A DNA stretch of 64,000 bases from NCBI GenBank assembly GCA_014240375.1, contig JAAZXB010000004.1, positions 177,445 through 241,444 on the forward strand, read 5' to 3'. How positions within the stretch are numbered: position 1 is the first letter of the stretch; the number at the start of each line of letters is the position of its first letter. The notes beneath the pieces are model-generated. The model saw only the letters and a list, made by a program, of their open reading frames with translations, had not been told where the DNA came from and made no database searches. Origin of the DNA: Planctomycetota bacterium (lineage in GTDB: Bacteria; Planctomycetota; UBA8108; UBA1146). Positions 24,571 to 32,075 of this stretch are shown in pieces. Made by a program: the position numbers and the translations under genes.

Positions 24571-26666
24571 GCTAGTTTCTCCCCATCATTCCCTGAATTA
24601 CGCTTCAAACGATACTTCTCGATCTTTTGATCCAGTGTCGGTCTTGAGACTCCCAGTTGTCGGGCAGTCTTGCTCTTGTTCCAGGAGTTCTCCTCGAGGA
24701 TGGCAGCAATCACCTGGCGCTCCAGGCCCTCGGTCGCTTCCGCCACCAGTTCCCGCAGGGTACCGCGCATCGGTTCGCGATTATCTGATCCCGCCTTGGG
24801 ACCGTGCGAAAGCACCGAAGGGGAGATCGTCTCGGGGACGATGACATCTTCGGAGAGCGCCACCAGTCGCTCGATCTCATTCTCCAGCTGCCGAACGTTG
24901 CCGGGCCAGGGACTGTGATAGAGTGCATACAGAGTTCTCGGATCCATCTTGGGTCGATCTCGATCCTGGCGGGAACAGACCTCATCGATGAAGTGGTCCA
25001 CCAGCAGTGGGATGTCCTCTCGTCGTTCTCGAAGAGCGGGCAACTGGACCGTCAAAACATTCAATCGATAGTAAAGGTCTTCGCGGAAATTGCCGTTTCG
25101 AACCATCTCTTCGAGCTTTTGATTGGTCGCGGATAGGATCCGAACTTCCACGCGAATCGTATCCCGAGATCCGACCGGTCGGATTTCACCATCTTCGAGA
25201 ACCCGGAGTAATTTCGCCTGTAGTTCCGTACTCATGTCGCCGATCTCATCGAGGAACAAGGTGCCACCATCGGCCAGTTCGAAGAGTCCCTTCTTGTCGC
25301 GATGGGCGCCAGTAAAGGCACCCTTCACATGACCGAAGAACTCACTCTCCAGCAAATTCTCAGGAATCGCTGCGCAGTTCTGCGAGACAAATGGCTGGTC
25401 CTTGCGATTCGATCCAACATGAACCGCCTGTGCCACCAGTTCCTTGCCGGTTCCGCTCTCTCCGAGGATCAACACCGGCATCTCGGTATTGATCACGCGA
25501 TCGAGCAGTTCGAAGACCCGGATCATGATCGGCGAGCGGGTGACGATTCGGTCAAAGGAGTGCTTCAGATCGGGCCTGGCTCCACGTTTGAGTAACTCCC
25601 GAACATCCTCGGGTTCTACATCTCGAGCAATCAGCATCGCCTGAAGTTCTCGGTTCAGCGCCTCGACCTGGTCCTTGGAAGACTGGATCGCTTCCTGTTT
25701 ACGATGCAGGTCCCCGAACAAACGAGCATTCTCGATGTAGATCGCCGCCTGGTCCGCGAGGAACTGGACGAAACGGAGAGTTCCCTTGTGGAAAGAGTGC
25801 TTTTCAAATCGATTATCGACATAGGCGGCACCCAGTATCTTGCCACGCAAGCGAAGGGGCACGCAGAGGACCGACTCCAGCCGCAAGTTTGCGATGGATG
25901 CCGATTCATGGAAGCGAGGATCACTTCGTGCATCTCCGGTCAACACCGGCTCACCCGAATCGATGACTCTCCGAGTGAGGGACTGGCTGACCTGTAGGTG
26001 AGCCCTTCGGACCACATCTCGGTCGATATTCCGGGATGAAGCCACCCGCAATTCTTGATCCTCTTCGATGATCAAGAATCCCCGCTCAGCTCCAGAAATT
26101 TCGATGATATTCTGAAGGATCACCTCGAACAGTTCTTCCGTCACGAGGATGGCACCGAGGTCTCGGGTCAACTGGAGCAATCGGAGAAAGATTTCTCTTT
26201 CCTTCTGGAAGCGAATTGGATCTTCAGTGGTGGCCTCTTCTGCGATCGGTTCCAGAAAGTACTCGGTACTGAGAACCAGTGTTTCCCCGGCGGGAGCATT
26301 TTCACGATGCATTTCAGGAATCTCGCCGAAGAAGATCTGAGTCTTACCGATCTCGATCAGATCCCCGACGATCAAGGGCTGACGACGAATCAAGATTCCG
26401 TTGACGAGAGTGCCATTGCGACTGCGCAGGTCCTCGATGTGCCAGCGCCCCTGGATCCTGCTCAACTGACAATGCTGGCGGGATGAAGAGATGTCGCCCA
26501 CCTCGACATCGTTCTCGCGGGAGCGACCGATGGCGATCAAATCTGCATCCATCCGGACACGGCGTTCCCCCGCCATATCCCGGATGATCAGTTCAGCAGG
26601 GCTCGCCGAGTGGTTCGGCTGCCCGCCCTTCCGTGCTCGTTCAGGCACGTCCAATGTGGTCTCCAT
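24567..26666 (-). CDS. FHA-GAF-AAA+ sigma54-dependent transcriptional activator
   Basis: 699 residues. An FHA domain is at about 44-112 (GRSRENDVEVGD, SSRQH, SRNGTLVNG). A GAF domain spans about 178-312 (GAERGFLIIEEDQELRVASSR shown in part by GFLIIEEDQELRVA, then SVLCVPLRLRGKILGAAYVDN shown by LRGKILGAAYVDN). A short coiled linker leads to a sigma54 AAA+ domain (370-620) with Walker A GESGTGKE, the GAFTGA loop that touches sigma54, and Walker B TLFLDEIGD. A Fis-type helix-turn-helix lies at about 662-684 (NKSKTARQLGVSRPTLDQKI). It starts the overlapping run into the pseudopilus genes (4-nt overlap), so it probably controls that operon or a linked regulon through sigma54. Input would be phosphothreonine binding plus a GAF ligand. 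Confidence 0.93.
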   Translation of the reverse strand: METTLDVPERARKGGQPNHSASPAELIIRDMAGERRVRMDADLIAIGRSRENDVEVGDISSSRQHCQLSRIQGRWHIEDLRSRNGTLVNGILIRRQPLIVGDLIEIGKTQIFFGEIPEMHRENAPAGETLVLSTEYFLEPIAEEATTEDPIRFQKEREIFLRLLQLTRDLGAILVTEELFEVILQNIIEISGAERGFLIIEEDQELRVASSRNIDRDVVRRAHLQVSQSLTRRVIDSGEPVLTGDARSDPRFHESASIANLRLESVLCVPLRLRGKILGAAYVDNRFEKHSFHKGTLRFVQFLADQAAIYIENARLFGDLHRKQEAIQSSKDQVEALNRELQAMLIARDVEPEDVRELLKRGARPDLKHSFDRIVTRSPIMIRVFELLDRVINTEMPVLILGESGTGKELVAQAVHVGSNRKDQPFVSQNCAAIPENLLESEFFGHVKGAFTGAHRDKKGLFELADGGTLFLDEIGDMSTELQAKLLRVLEDGEIRPVGSRDTIRVEVRILSATNQKLEEMVRNGNFREDLYYRLNVLTVQLPALRERREDIPLLVDHFIDEVCSRQDRDRPKMDPRTLYALYHSPWPGNVRQLENEIERLVALSEDVIVPETISPSVLSHGPKAGSDNREPMRGTLRELVAEATEGLERQVIAAILEENSWNKSKTARQLGVSRPTLDQKIEKYRLKRNSGNDGEKLA

Positions 26667-26673
26667 CTTTGGG

Positions 26674-26700
26674 CCAGGAGTGGGTTCCTGGGACTCCTGG
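26674..26700. promoter_or_regulatory. inverted repeat upstream of the sigma54 activator gene
   Basis: CCAGGAGT and ACTCCTGG, 11 nt apart, lie just before the ATG of the activator, within the 86-nt gap after dacB. It could be an operator or a leader hairpin. No convincing -24/-12 or -35/-10 pair was found beside it. Confidence 0.35.
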
Positions 26701-26752
26701 ATGGTCGCATGCGGGAACCGGATGTAAAGAAGATTTTACAGGGGGGTGTCGG

Positions 26753-28225
26753 TTACTTAGAGGGCTCCAAAGAGCCACCCAGGGTCTTTTGAAGCAGGAG
26801 TAACGATCGGTCCTGCCAATCGCGAGCGCGAGACGTATAACCATTTCGACCCTGGTAGATCAGGCAGAAGGGGCTCGAAACTCCCTTCCACTCGACCACG
26901 CCCGCCAGCGAGCTGACCCCCCGGATGGTGCCGGTCTTGGCCCGGACCTTGCCCGACAGTGGTGAAGATCGGAAGCGCCGAGCGAGGGTGCCGTCGACCG
27001 CACCGACCGACAATCCATCGAGCAATACTGTGCCCCAGCGGCTCACCAGTACTGTTTCCAGCAGCCTTCTCAGCAGTCCAGCATCGAGCCGATTTTGACG
27101 AGAGAGCCCCGAGCCATCTCGGATCACCACACCCTCTTGGGCGGAACAATTCTTCACCAGCCAGGATTTCAATACCGGTGACACCGATGCAAAGGAACCA
27201 TCTCCTCCCCTCTCCCGTCCGAGCACACGAGCCAGCGCATCTGCGTAGAGATTTTGACTCTGCTTGAGCATCACCGGCAGCCGGGACGAAACTGAATGCT
27301 CGATCGTGGCCACAGATCTGGCCTTCGCCGCCGGAGTCAGTATCGTGCCCGAGACCTCAATTCCTGAATCCTCGATCATCTTCAAGAAAACGCTGACAAA
27401 TCCATCGGCAGGATCTGGAACCGTGATCCACTCGGTCCGCTCACCGGAAGTGGCGAGAAATTTCCCTGAAACTGTCACCTCCCAGCCTTTTCGCGAGCGA
27501 GCAATATGATAGAGGTGATCCTTCTTCTTGCCGGTGGGAACCAACCGATTACGCAGCGAAAGAAGAGGATGCTCAGGTTTGAGATGAACCGAGACTCGGC
27601 CTTCGACCACCGGACCGATCACAACATCGATGCAGTTATCATTGAGGTTCAAGGCACCCGACGGAGCGCAATACCAGCGGGTCAACTGATCGACGGGCCA
27701 ATCCGGATGAATCCCTGATCCGGTGAGGTAACGAACATCGGCGAGTACCCGCCCCTCGATTCGTTCGATGCCCTGCCCCTTCAACTGGGTGATCCACGGA
27801 CGCAGTTCCCACAACAAATCGACCTTGTTTTCGCGACCACAGATGGCGGGATCCCCACCTCCGATCACCAGTAGATCGCCCTTTAGCACTCCATCCTCGA
27901 TCTCCCCGAGACGCATCAATTCCGTCTTCAAGGAATGATCAGGGCCGAGTTGAGCCAGTACCGCTGCCGCCACCACCAGTTTCATACAGGACGCCGGAGC
28001 ACGCAGCTGGCTTCCACGGTGCTCGACCACCTCTCCTGTCGGGAGTCGTATCGAGAAGGAGATTTCAGATTCTTTCAGACCCAGTTTCTTGGCTTGCGCG
28101 ACGATCGAATCGCCCAGCCCTGACCCCGCCAGTAAGGGTGGAGTGCCCCACAACAGCAGCAGGCAGACCAGCACAGATGGCACGGATCGATACGAGTGGG
28201 CAGTCAGGTTTTTTGATCTTTGCAT
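26753..28225 (-). CDS. dacB: D-alanyl-D-alanine carboxypeptidase/endopeptidase (PBP4, peptidase S13)
   Basis: 490 residues from an ATG at 28225 with AGGAGG 8 nt upstream; the longer open frame upstream is not supported. A signal peptide (VLVCLLLLWGTPPLLAGS) is followed by the three penicillin-binding active-site motifs of family S13: SCMK at about 79-82, S-Q-N in the middle, and KTGT near the C-terminus. The inserted domain contains GDLLVIGGGDP, typical of DacB. The enzyme trims peptidoglycan stem peptides or crosslinks in the periplasm. It lies 86 nt upstream of the pseudopilus regulator on the same strand, so cell-wall remodelling could be linked to assembly of that apparatus. Confidence 0.93.
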   Translation of the reverse strand: MQRSKNLTAHSYRSVPSVLVCLLLLWGTPPLLAGSGLGDSIVAQAKKLGLKESEISFSIRLPTGEVVEHRGSQLRAPASCMKLVVAAAVLAQLGPDHSLKTELMRLGEIEDGVLKGDLLVIGGGDPAICGRENKVDLLWELRPWITQLKGQGIERIEGRVLADVRYLTGSGIHPDWPVDQLTRWYCAPSGALNLNDNCIDVVIGPVVEGRVSVHLKPEHPLLSLRNRLVPTGKKKDHLYHIARSRKGWEVTVSGKFLATSGERTEWITVPDPADGFVSVFLKMIEDSGIEVSGTILTPAAKARSVATIEHSVSSRLPVMLKQSQNLYADALARVLGRERGGDGSFASVSPVLKSWLVKNCSAQEGVVIRDGSGLSRQNRLDAGLLRRLLETVLVSRWGTVLLDGLSVGAVDGTLARRFRSSPLSGKVRAKTGTIRGVSSLAGVVEWKGVSSPFCLIYQGRNGYTSRARDWQDRSLLLLQKTLGGSLEPSK

Positions 28226-28325
28226 CCAGAATCCTCCTGGCCTCCGCAAGCCTAGACCCGGAAGCTGGGATTCACAAGGCTGACTGGGAGCATATCTACG
28301 ACTAGGATCGTGCAGGAGAATCATC

Positions 28326-29552
28326 ATGACGCAACAAGGTCCTCGCAAGAAGCCCAGATCCCGTGCCGCAGAATCGATTCATCGAAGGATACGAGGCGTG
28401 GTGAAGTCGCTCCTCAGTAATAATGATGGAGAATCACTCACTGGCCTTCCAGACCACATCGAATTCAAGATCAGGATCCCCATCCATTTGCGAGAGAATG
28501 ATCATCGGGATTCTGTTCAGTTCGCAGACTCGCTCCTTGCGCAGATCGAAACGCTACGAATCCAGGGAGAAACTGAATCACTCGGCCATCGATCAGGCCA
28601 TGCACCATGCTACTGGTGTCAAGCGCCGGTCTGCCAGCACTCACACCCTCCCGATTCTCGATCGGTTCTGACCGGTTGGTCCGCCACTGGGATACCGATC
28701 TGGCGAGAACTGGCTTCCATCTTCATCGAGAGCGGGGACCCCCAGATTGACCTGCTCTACGGTGAGCATCCGGGGCCGGCAGTCTGCTGGAGAGGAGAGG
28801 GAGAGTTGCTCGATGAAATCCTCCCGGAATACCTCAACGACTCGCTGTTTGCTCGACCAGTCGGCGCGTTACTGGCAGGCGGTTTTCCGATTCAGGATCT
28901 CCCTGGCGAAACTCTCAGCATCACGGCATTGATCCTGGAATCGCGAACCGGAAGAGTCGTACCGAGATACTCACTCAATCTGCTCTGTGAAGTTCCGGCA
29001 CCGCATCACATCGCCACCATCACTGCGGATGACTCGCGATCAATACTGGCGGGTTGGATTGGAGCCTTGCGCTCCTCCCTGCACCAATTCCAGGAGCAAC
29101 TGATCGTCGAGGCATCCCGCGGCAAACGTGGCTCGCTGAAGAGTACTCGCGAAAAAGTCGTCGACCTGCTGATCGAATCGAGGTCGCAGCTGGAAACGTT
29201 GAGAAGGCGCGATGATCGAAGAACCCAGCATGCCCAGAAACGCTCGGAGGACCCCCATCGCCCCACATCTGCGGCACTGGGAGACCTTCTCGCTAGCGAC
29301 GGATCGGACCTGTTCGAGGATCGCAAGGAATCCACCCTGGTGCTTCGTGGTCCGCAAGGAAGAATTCATATCTTCACATCCACGGGAAGACACATCACCA
29401 GCGCGATCTACAGTACAGAGTCGATCCAATCGAGAATCGCTCGTACACGCTGGATTCCGATGAATAAAGAAAGAGCTCGTGCATTGGTCGAGCGGGTACG
29501 ACGATCGATCGAACCGGAAAACCCCGGACTTTCACAGGGGGGCGCCTCATGA
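28326..29552 (+). CDS. hypothetical protein with Cys/His zinc-knuckle-like motif
   Basis: 408 residues, start ATG at 28326 with CAGGAGA upstream. I do not recognise the family. The N-terminus is basic (RKKPRSRAAESIHRRIRG). At about residues 95-107 there is C-Y-W-C-x4-C-x-H, a compact set able to bind zinc, loosely like a SWIM finger but with C-x2-C. The centre is alpha/beta without a known catalytic signature. The C-terminal third is highly charged and helical (SLKSTREKVVDLLIESRSQL) and ends in a small strand-rich piece (STLVLRGPQGRIHIFTSTG). There is no signal peptide or membrane helix, so it is probably cytoplasmic, and the charge suggests nucleic-acid contact. It is divergent from dacB and convergent with the dipeptidase gene. 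Confidence 0.7.
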   Translation: MTQQGPRKKPRSRAAESIHRRIRGVVKSLLSNNDGESLTGLPDHIEFKIRIPIHLRENDHRDSVQFADSLLAQIETLRIQGETESLGHRSGHAPCYWCQAPVCQHSHPPDSRSVLTGWSATGIPIWRELASIFIESGDPQIDLLYGEHPGPAVCWRGEGELLDEILPEYLNDSLFARPVGALLAGGFPIQDLPGETLSITALILESRTGRVVPRYSLNLLCEVPAPHHIATITADDSRSILAGWIGALRSSLHQFQEQLIVEASRGKRGSLKSTREKVVDLLIESRSQLETLRRRDDRRTQHAQKRSEDPHRPTSAALGDLLASDGSDLFEDRKESTLVLRGPQGRIHIFTSTGRHITSAIYSTESIQSRIARTRWIPMNKERARALVERVRRSIEPENPGLSQGGAS

Positions 29553-29558
29553 GTCGCT

Positions 29559-30488
29559 TCAACCAGTCCAGGACTCCCACCAACGGATGAAGCCAGCCCC
29601 CAGCACCTTATCGACAGCACTGCGAGGTATGCCACTCTGGTGGAGTCTTTCGGCCAGAGAGTCCAGATCCCGATGATCACGAAAGCCCTGCGGGGTTTGA
29701 TCGATCCCATCCAGGTCGGTTCCGAGCCCCACCTGGTCTTCGCCTAGAATCTCGAGCAGATGCAGCACGTGTCGTGTCACCGTTTCCAGAGTGATGGCCT
29801 GATCCTTCGGTCCGAGAAAAGGAGGATACAGGTTGACCCCCACCATCCCTCCGCAACTCCCGATCATCTCGATCAGATCGTCCGTGAGATTTCGAGGATG
29901 ATCATGAATTTCTCGCACATTGGAATGAGTCGCGATGACGGGCGCTCCAGAATCACAAACATCGATGACTCCTTCTCGATTCAGATGCGAGACATCGATG
30001 GCCCACCCCAGTTCGATTGCCAGTCCGATCGCTTCCTTGCCGAACGGAGTCAACCCTTCGTGATCATCTTGCATGACACCTTGGCCCAACGAATTGGCGC
30101 CATTCCAGGTCACCCCAAGAATTCTCACCCCTCTTCGGTGTAGATCCTCGATCCTCGATAGATTCCCATCGAGACAGGTAGCATTCTCGATGGTCGCCAG
30201 CATCCCCGTTACCCCAACGGGCAAGGTGGCCAGTTCGACAGGGTCGGTGACCATCTGGAATGGCTCCTCGCCACTCTCGTGCAGGCGATCACGGACATCG
30301 AGCAGTCGATTACAATGCCCCCATGGATCTGGATTCAGATCTTCAGTGAAGACTGCGGTGCAGAGCAATCGAACCGCACCCGCTCGACATCGTGGAGCAT
30401 CGATTTGTAGCTCATCTCGTCGAGGATACAGGCCACCCCCCTTCTCCTCGAGTCGCCACAGTGTATCCACATGCAAATCAACTCTCAT
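29559..30488 (-). CDS. membrane-dipeptidase-family enzyme (peptidase M19)
   Basis: 309 residues without a signal peptide. The dinuclear zinc ligands of family M19 are in place: HVD at the N-terminus (LHVDTLW), the bridging Glu in ATIENA, DVSHLN, THSNVREIHDHPRN and a C-terminal GTDLDGI. These enzymes cleave dipeptides, often with a D-residue at the second position. It overlaps the amidohydrolase gene by ATGA and is translated after it, so the two may act on related dipeptide or amide substrates in the cytoplasm. Confidence 0.92.
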   Translation of the reverse strand: MRVDLHVDTLWRLEEKGGGLYPRRDELQIDAPRCRAGAVRLLCTAVFTEDLNPDPWGHCNRLLDVRDRLHESGEEPFQMVTDPVELATLPVGVTGMLATIENATCLDGNLSRIEDLHRRGVRILGVTWNGANSLGQGVMQDDHEGLTPFGKEAIGLAIELGWAIDVSHLNREGVIDVCDSGAPVIATHSNVREIHDHPRNLTDDLIEMIGSCGGMVGVNLYPPFLGPKDQAITLETVTRHVLHLLEILGEDQVGLGTDLDGIDQTPQGFRDHRDLDSLAERLHQSGIPRSAVDKVLGAGFIRWWESWTG

Positions 30489-32005
30489 CGATCCTCCCGA
30501 TTACTGAGGCGCCACTCTCCCATGCTCAACACATCGATCAGCCGGGCATCCGCAAGGCAACGCACCCTGGAAGGATCCTCTGCACCGATCACCTGGAGGT
30601 CGGCTACGCTTCCCGGATCGAGTGTACCCCACCCCGAAGGAAGCATATTTGCAAATGCGGCAGAGGAAGTCCTCCAGCGAAACGCCTTCTCGAAAGACAC
30701 TCTTTGCTGAGGATAGAATGCTTCGCCTTCACCGTTACGATCGAGGCGGGTGACCGCAGCAGCAATATCTAACCAGGGATCCGCACTCTCGATGGGTGCG
30801 TCCGAACCCATGACGACCGGAATGCCAGCCTCATCGATGGACTTCAGTGCCAGTGCGTGAGCGGCACGGGATCCCCATCGGCTACGGAGAATCTGTCGAT
30901 CCTGAAAGAGATGACACGGCTGCATCGATGCGATGGTTCCTGTTCTTCGAATGGCTGCCAGGTCTTCAGGATCAAAACACTGGAAATGTTCGATACGATC
31001 AGGCAAGTCAGTTCCGCGCAGGTCACGAGTGAACTGGATCCAGCGGTTTGCTTCCGCCACCGCCGCATCACCGATGGCATGGATTGCCAGTGCCCAGCCA
31101 TACCTTGCAGCGAGCCGTGCAGTACGCTCGAGGCTCGCGGCAGGCCTTCGCTCGACACCCAGGTTGCCCGGATCGTCGTCGTATCCAGATTTCATCCAGG
31201 CGGTCCTCGAACCGAGGGTCCCGTCGAGGAAGATCTTGATCCATGGCATGGCGAAGGAACTGTCTTCCTTCCCCTCCGGGAAGCAACTCCCACCTCCATC
31301 GAGTACCTCTAGAAATTGAGATTCTGGCATTCCATGGCGAATACGAACGCCAAGTTGATCCTCAGAATTCTCACGACGAAGTAGTTCGATGGAATCGCCC
31401 CGATCAAATGTCGTGGCTGCGGTGATCCCTCGTCGCAGCAGCCACCGTGATGCCGCGTGTGCATCCTCAAGTGGAGGCTGGCCGACGGCCGCCCAGACCA
31501 GTTCAGCATCCTCTTCCGTCACGACACCGGAGTGTTGGGAAGGGTCGATCCCCGCCGCCTGTAAAGCAGCGGAAGACACCAGCGCTCTGTGGTGATCGGA
31601 GTTCCACAGGAATACCGTCCAGCCGGGAAGGACTGCGTCGAGGAAACGACGGGGGTCCGGTAGTAGTTGCTCACTGAGCGGGTCTTTCCAACCATGCCCA
31701 ACCACCCGGCTCTCACCGACACTTTCCGGAGCATGATTGGCGAGAAGAGCACGAACCGATTCAGGAGGCAGTTGGGAGAGGTCGAGTTGGCGAGCATGCT
31801 CAAGGGAGTACAACAAGTGTAGATGACTATCGACAAATGCCGGAAGCACCCAGAGCCCATCGAGGTCTCTTACCTGTGCATCCGTGGTATCTCCTGAACC
31901 GGCATTGCACCAGCGAGTAATCACTCCATCGTCGATGCGAAGATCGTATCGAGCGTCTGGATCACCCGGAAACCTCTTTACGCCCTGTAGTAACCAGGCG
32001 CCCAC
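30485..32005 (-). CDS. amidohydrolase family protein (YtcJ/amidohydrolase_3 type)
   Basis: 506 residues from a GTG at 32005 with GGAGG 7 nt upstream. Metal-site motifs of the amidohydrolase_3 group are present: VDSHLHL near residue 62, WIKIFLDGTLGSRTAWM, AIHAIGDAAV, RIEHFQ and GSDAPIESADPW. Members are secondary-amide or N-acyl hydrolases of mostly unknown substrate. It is upstream of, and overlaps, the M19 dipeptidase gene. The pnp terminator lies just before its start, so it begins a new transcription unit. Confidence 0.88.
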   Translation of the reverse strand: MGAWLLQGVKRFPGDPDARYDLRIDDGVITRWCNAGSGDTTDAQVRDLDGLWVLPAFVDSHLHLLYSLEHARQLDLSQLPPESVRALLANHAPESVGESRVVGHGWKDPLSEQLLPDPRRFLDAVLPGWTVFLWNSDHHRALVSSAALQAAGIDPSQHSGVVTEEDAELVWAAVGQPPLEDAHAASRWLLRRGITAATTFDRGDSIELLRRENSEDQLGVRIRHGMPESQFLEVLDGGGSCFPEGKEDSSFAMPWIKIFLDGTLGSRTAWMKSGYDDDPGNLGVERRPAASLERTARLAARYGWALAIHAIGDAAVAEANRWIQFTRDLRGTDLPDRIEHFQCFDPEDLAAIRRTGTIASMQPCHLFQDRQILRSRWGSRAAHALALKSIDEAGIPVVMGSDAPIESADPWLDIAAAVTRLDRNGEGEAFYPQQRVSFEKAFRWRTSSAAFANMLPSGWGTLDPGSVADLQVIGAEDPSRVRCLADARLIDVLSMGEWRLSNREDR

Positions 32006-32023
32006 TCACTCACCTCCAGCATG

Positions 32024-32060
32024 AAAAAAGGGGGACGATCCTGACTGGACCGTCCCCCTT
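32024..32060 (-). terminator. rho-independent terminator of pnp
   Basis: On the minus strand AAGGGGGACGGTCC pairs with GGATCGTCCCCCTT around a 4-nt loop, followed directly by a run of T. It begins 16 nt after the pnp stop. Confidence 0.92.
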
Positions 32061-32075
32061 GAAATGCGTTACTGA

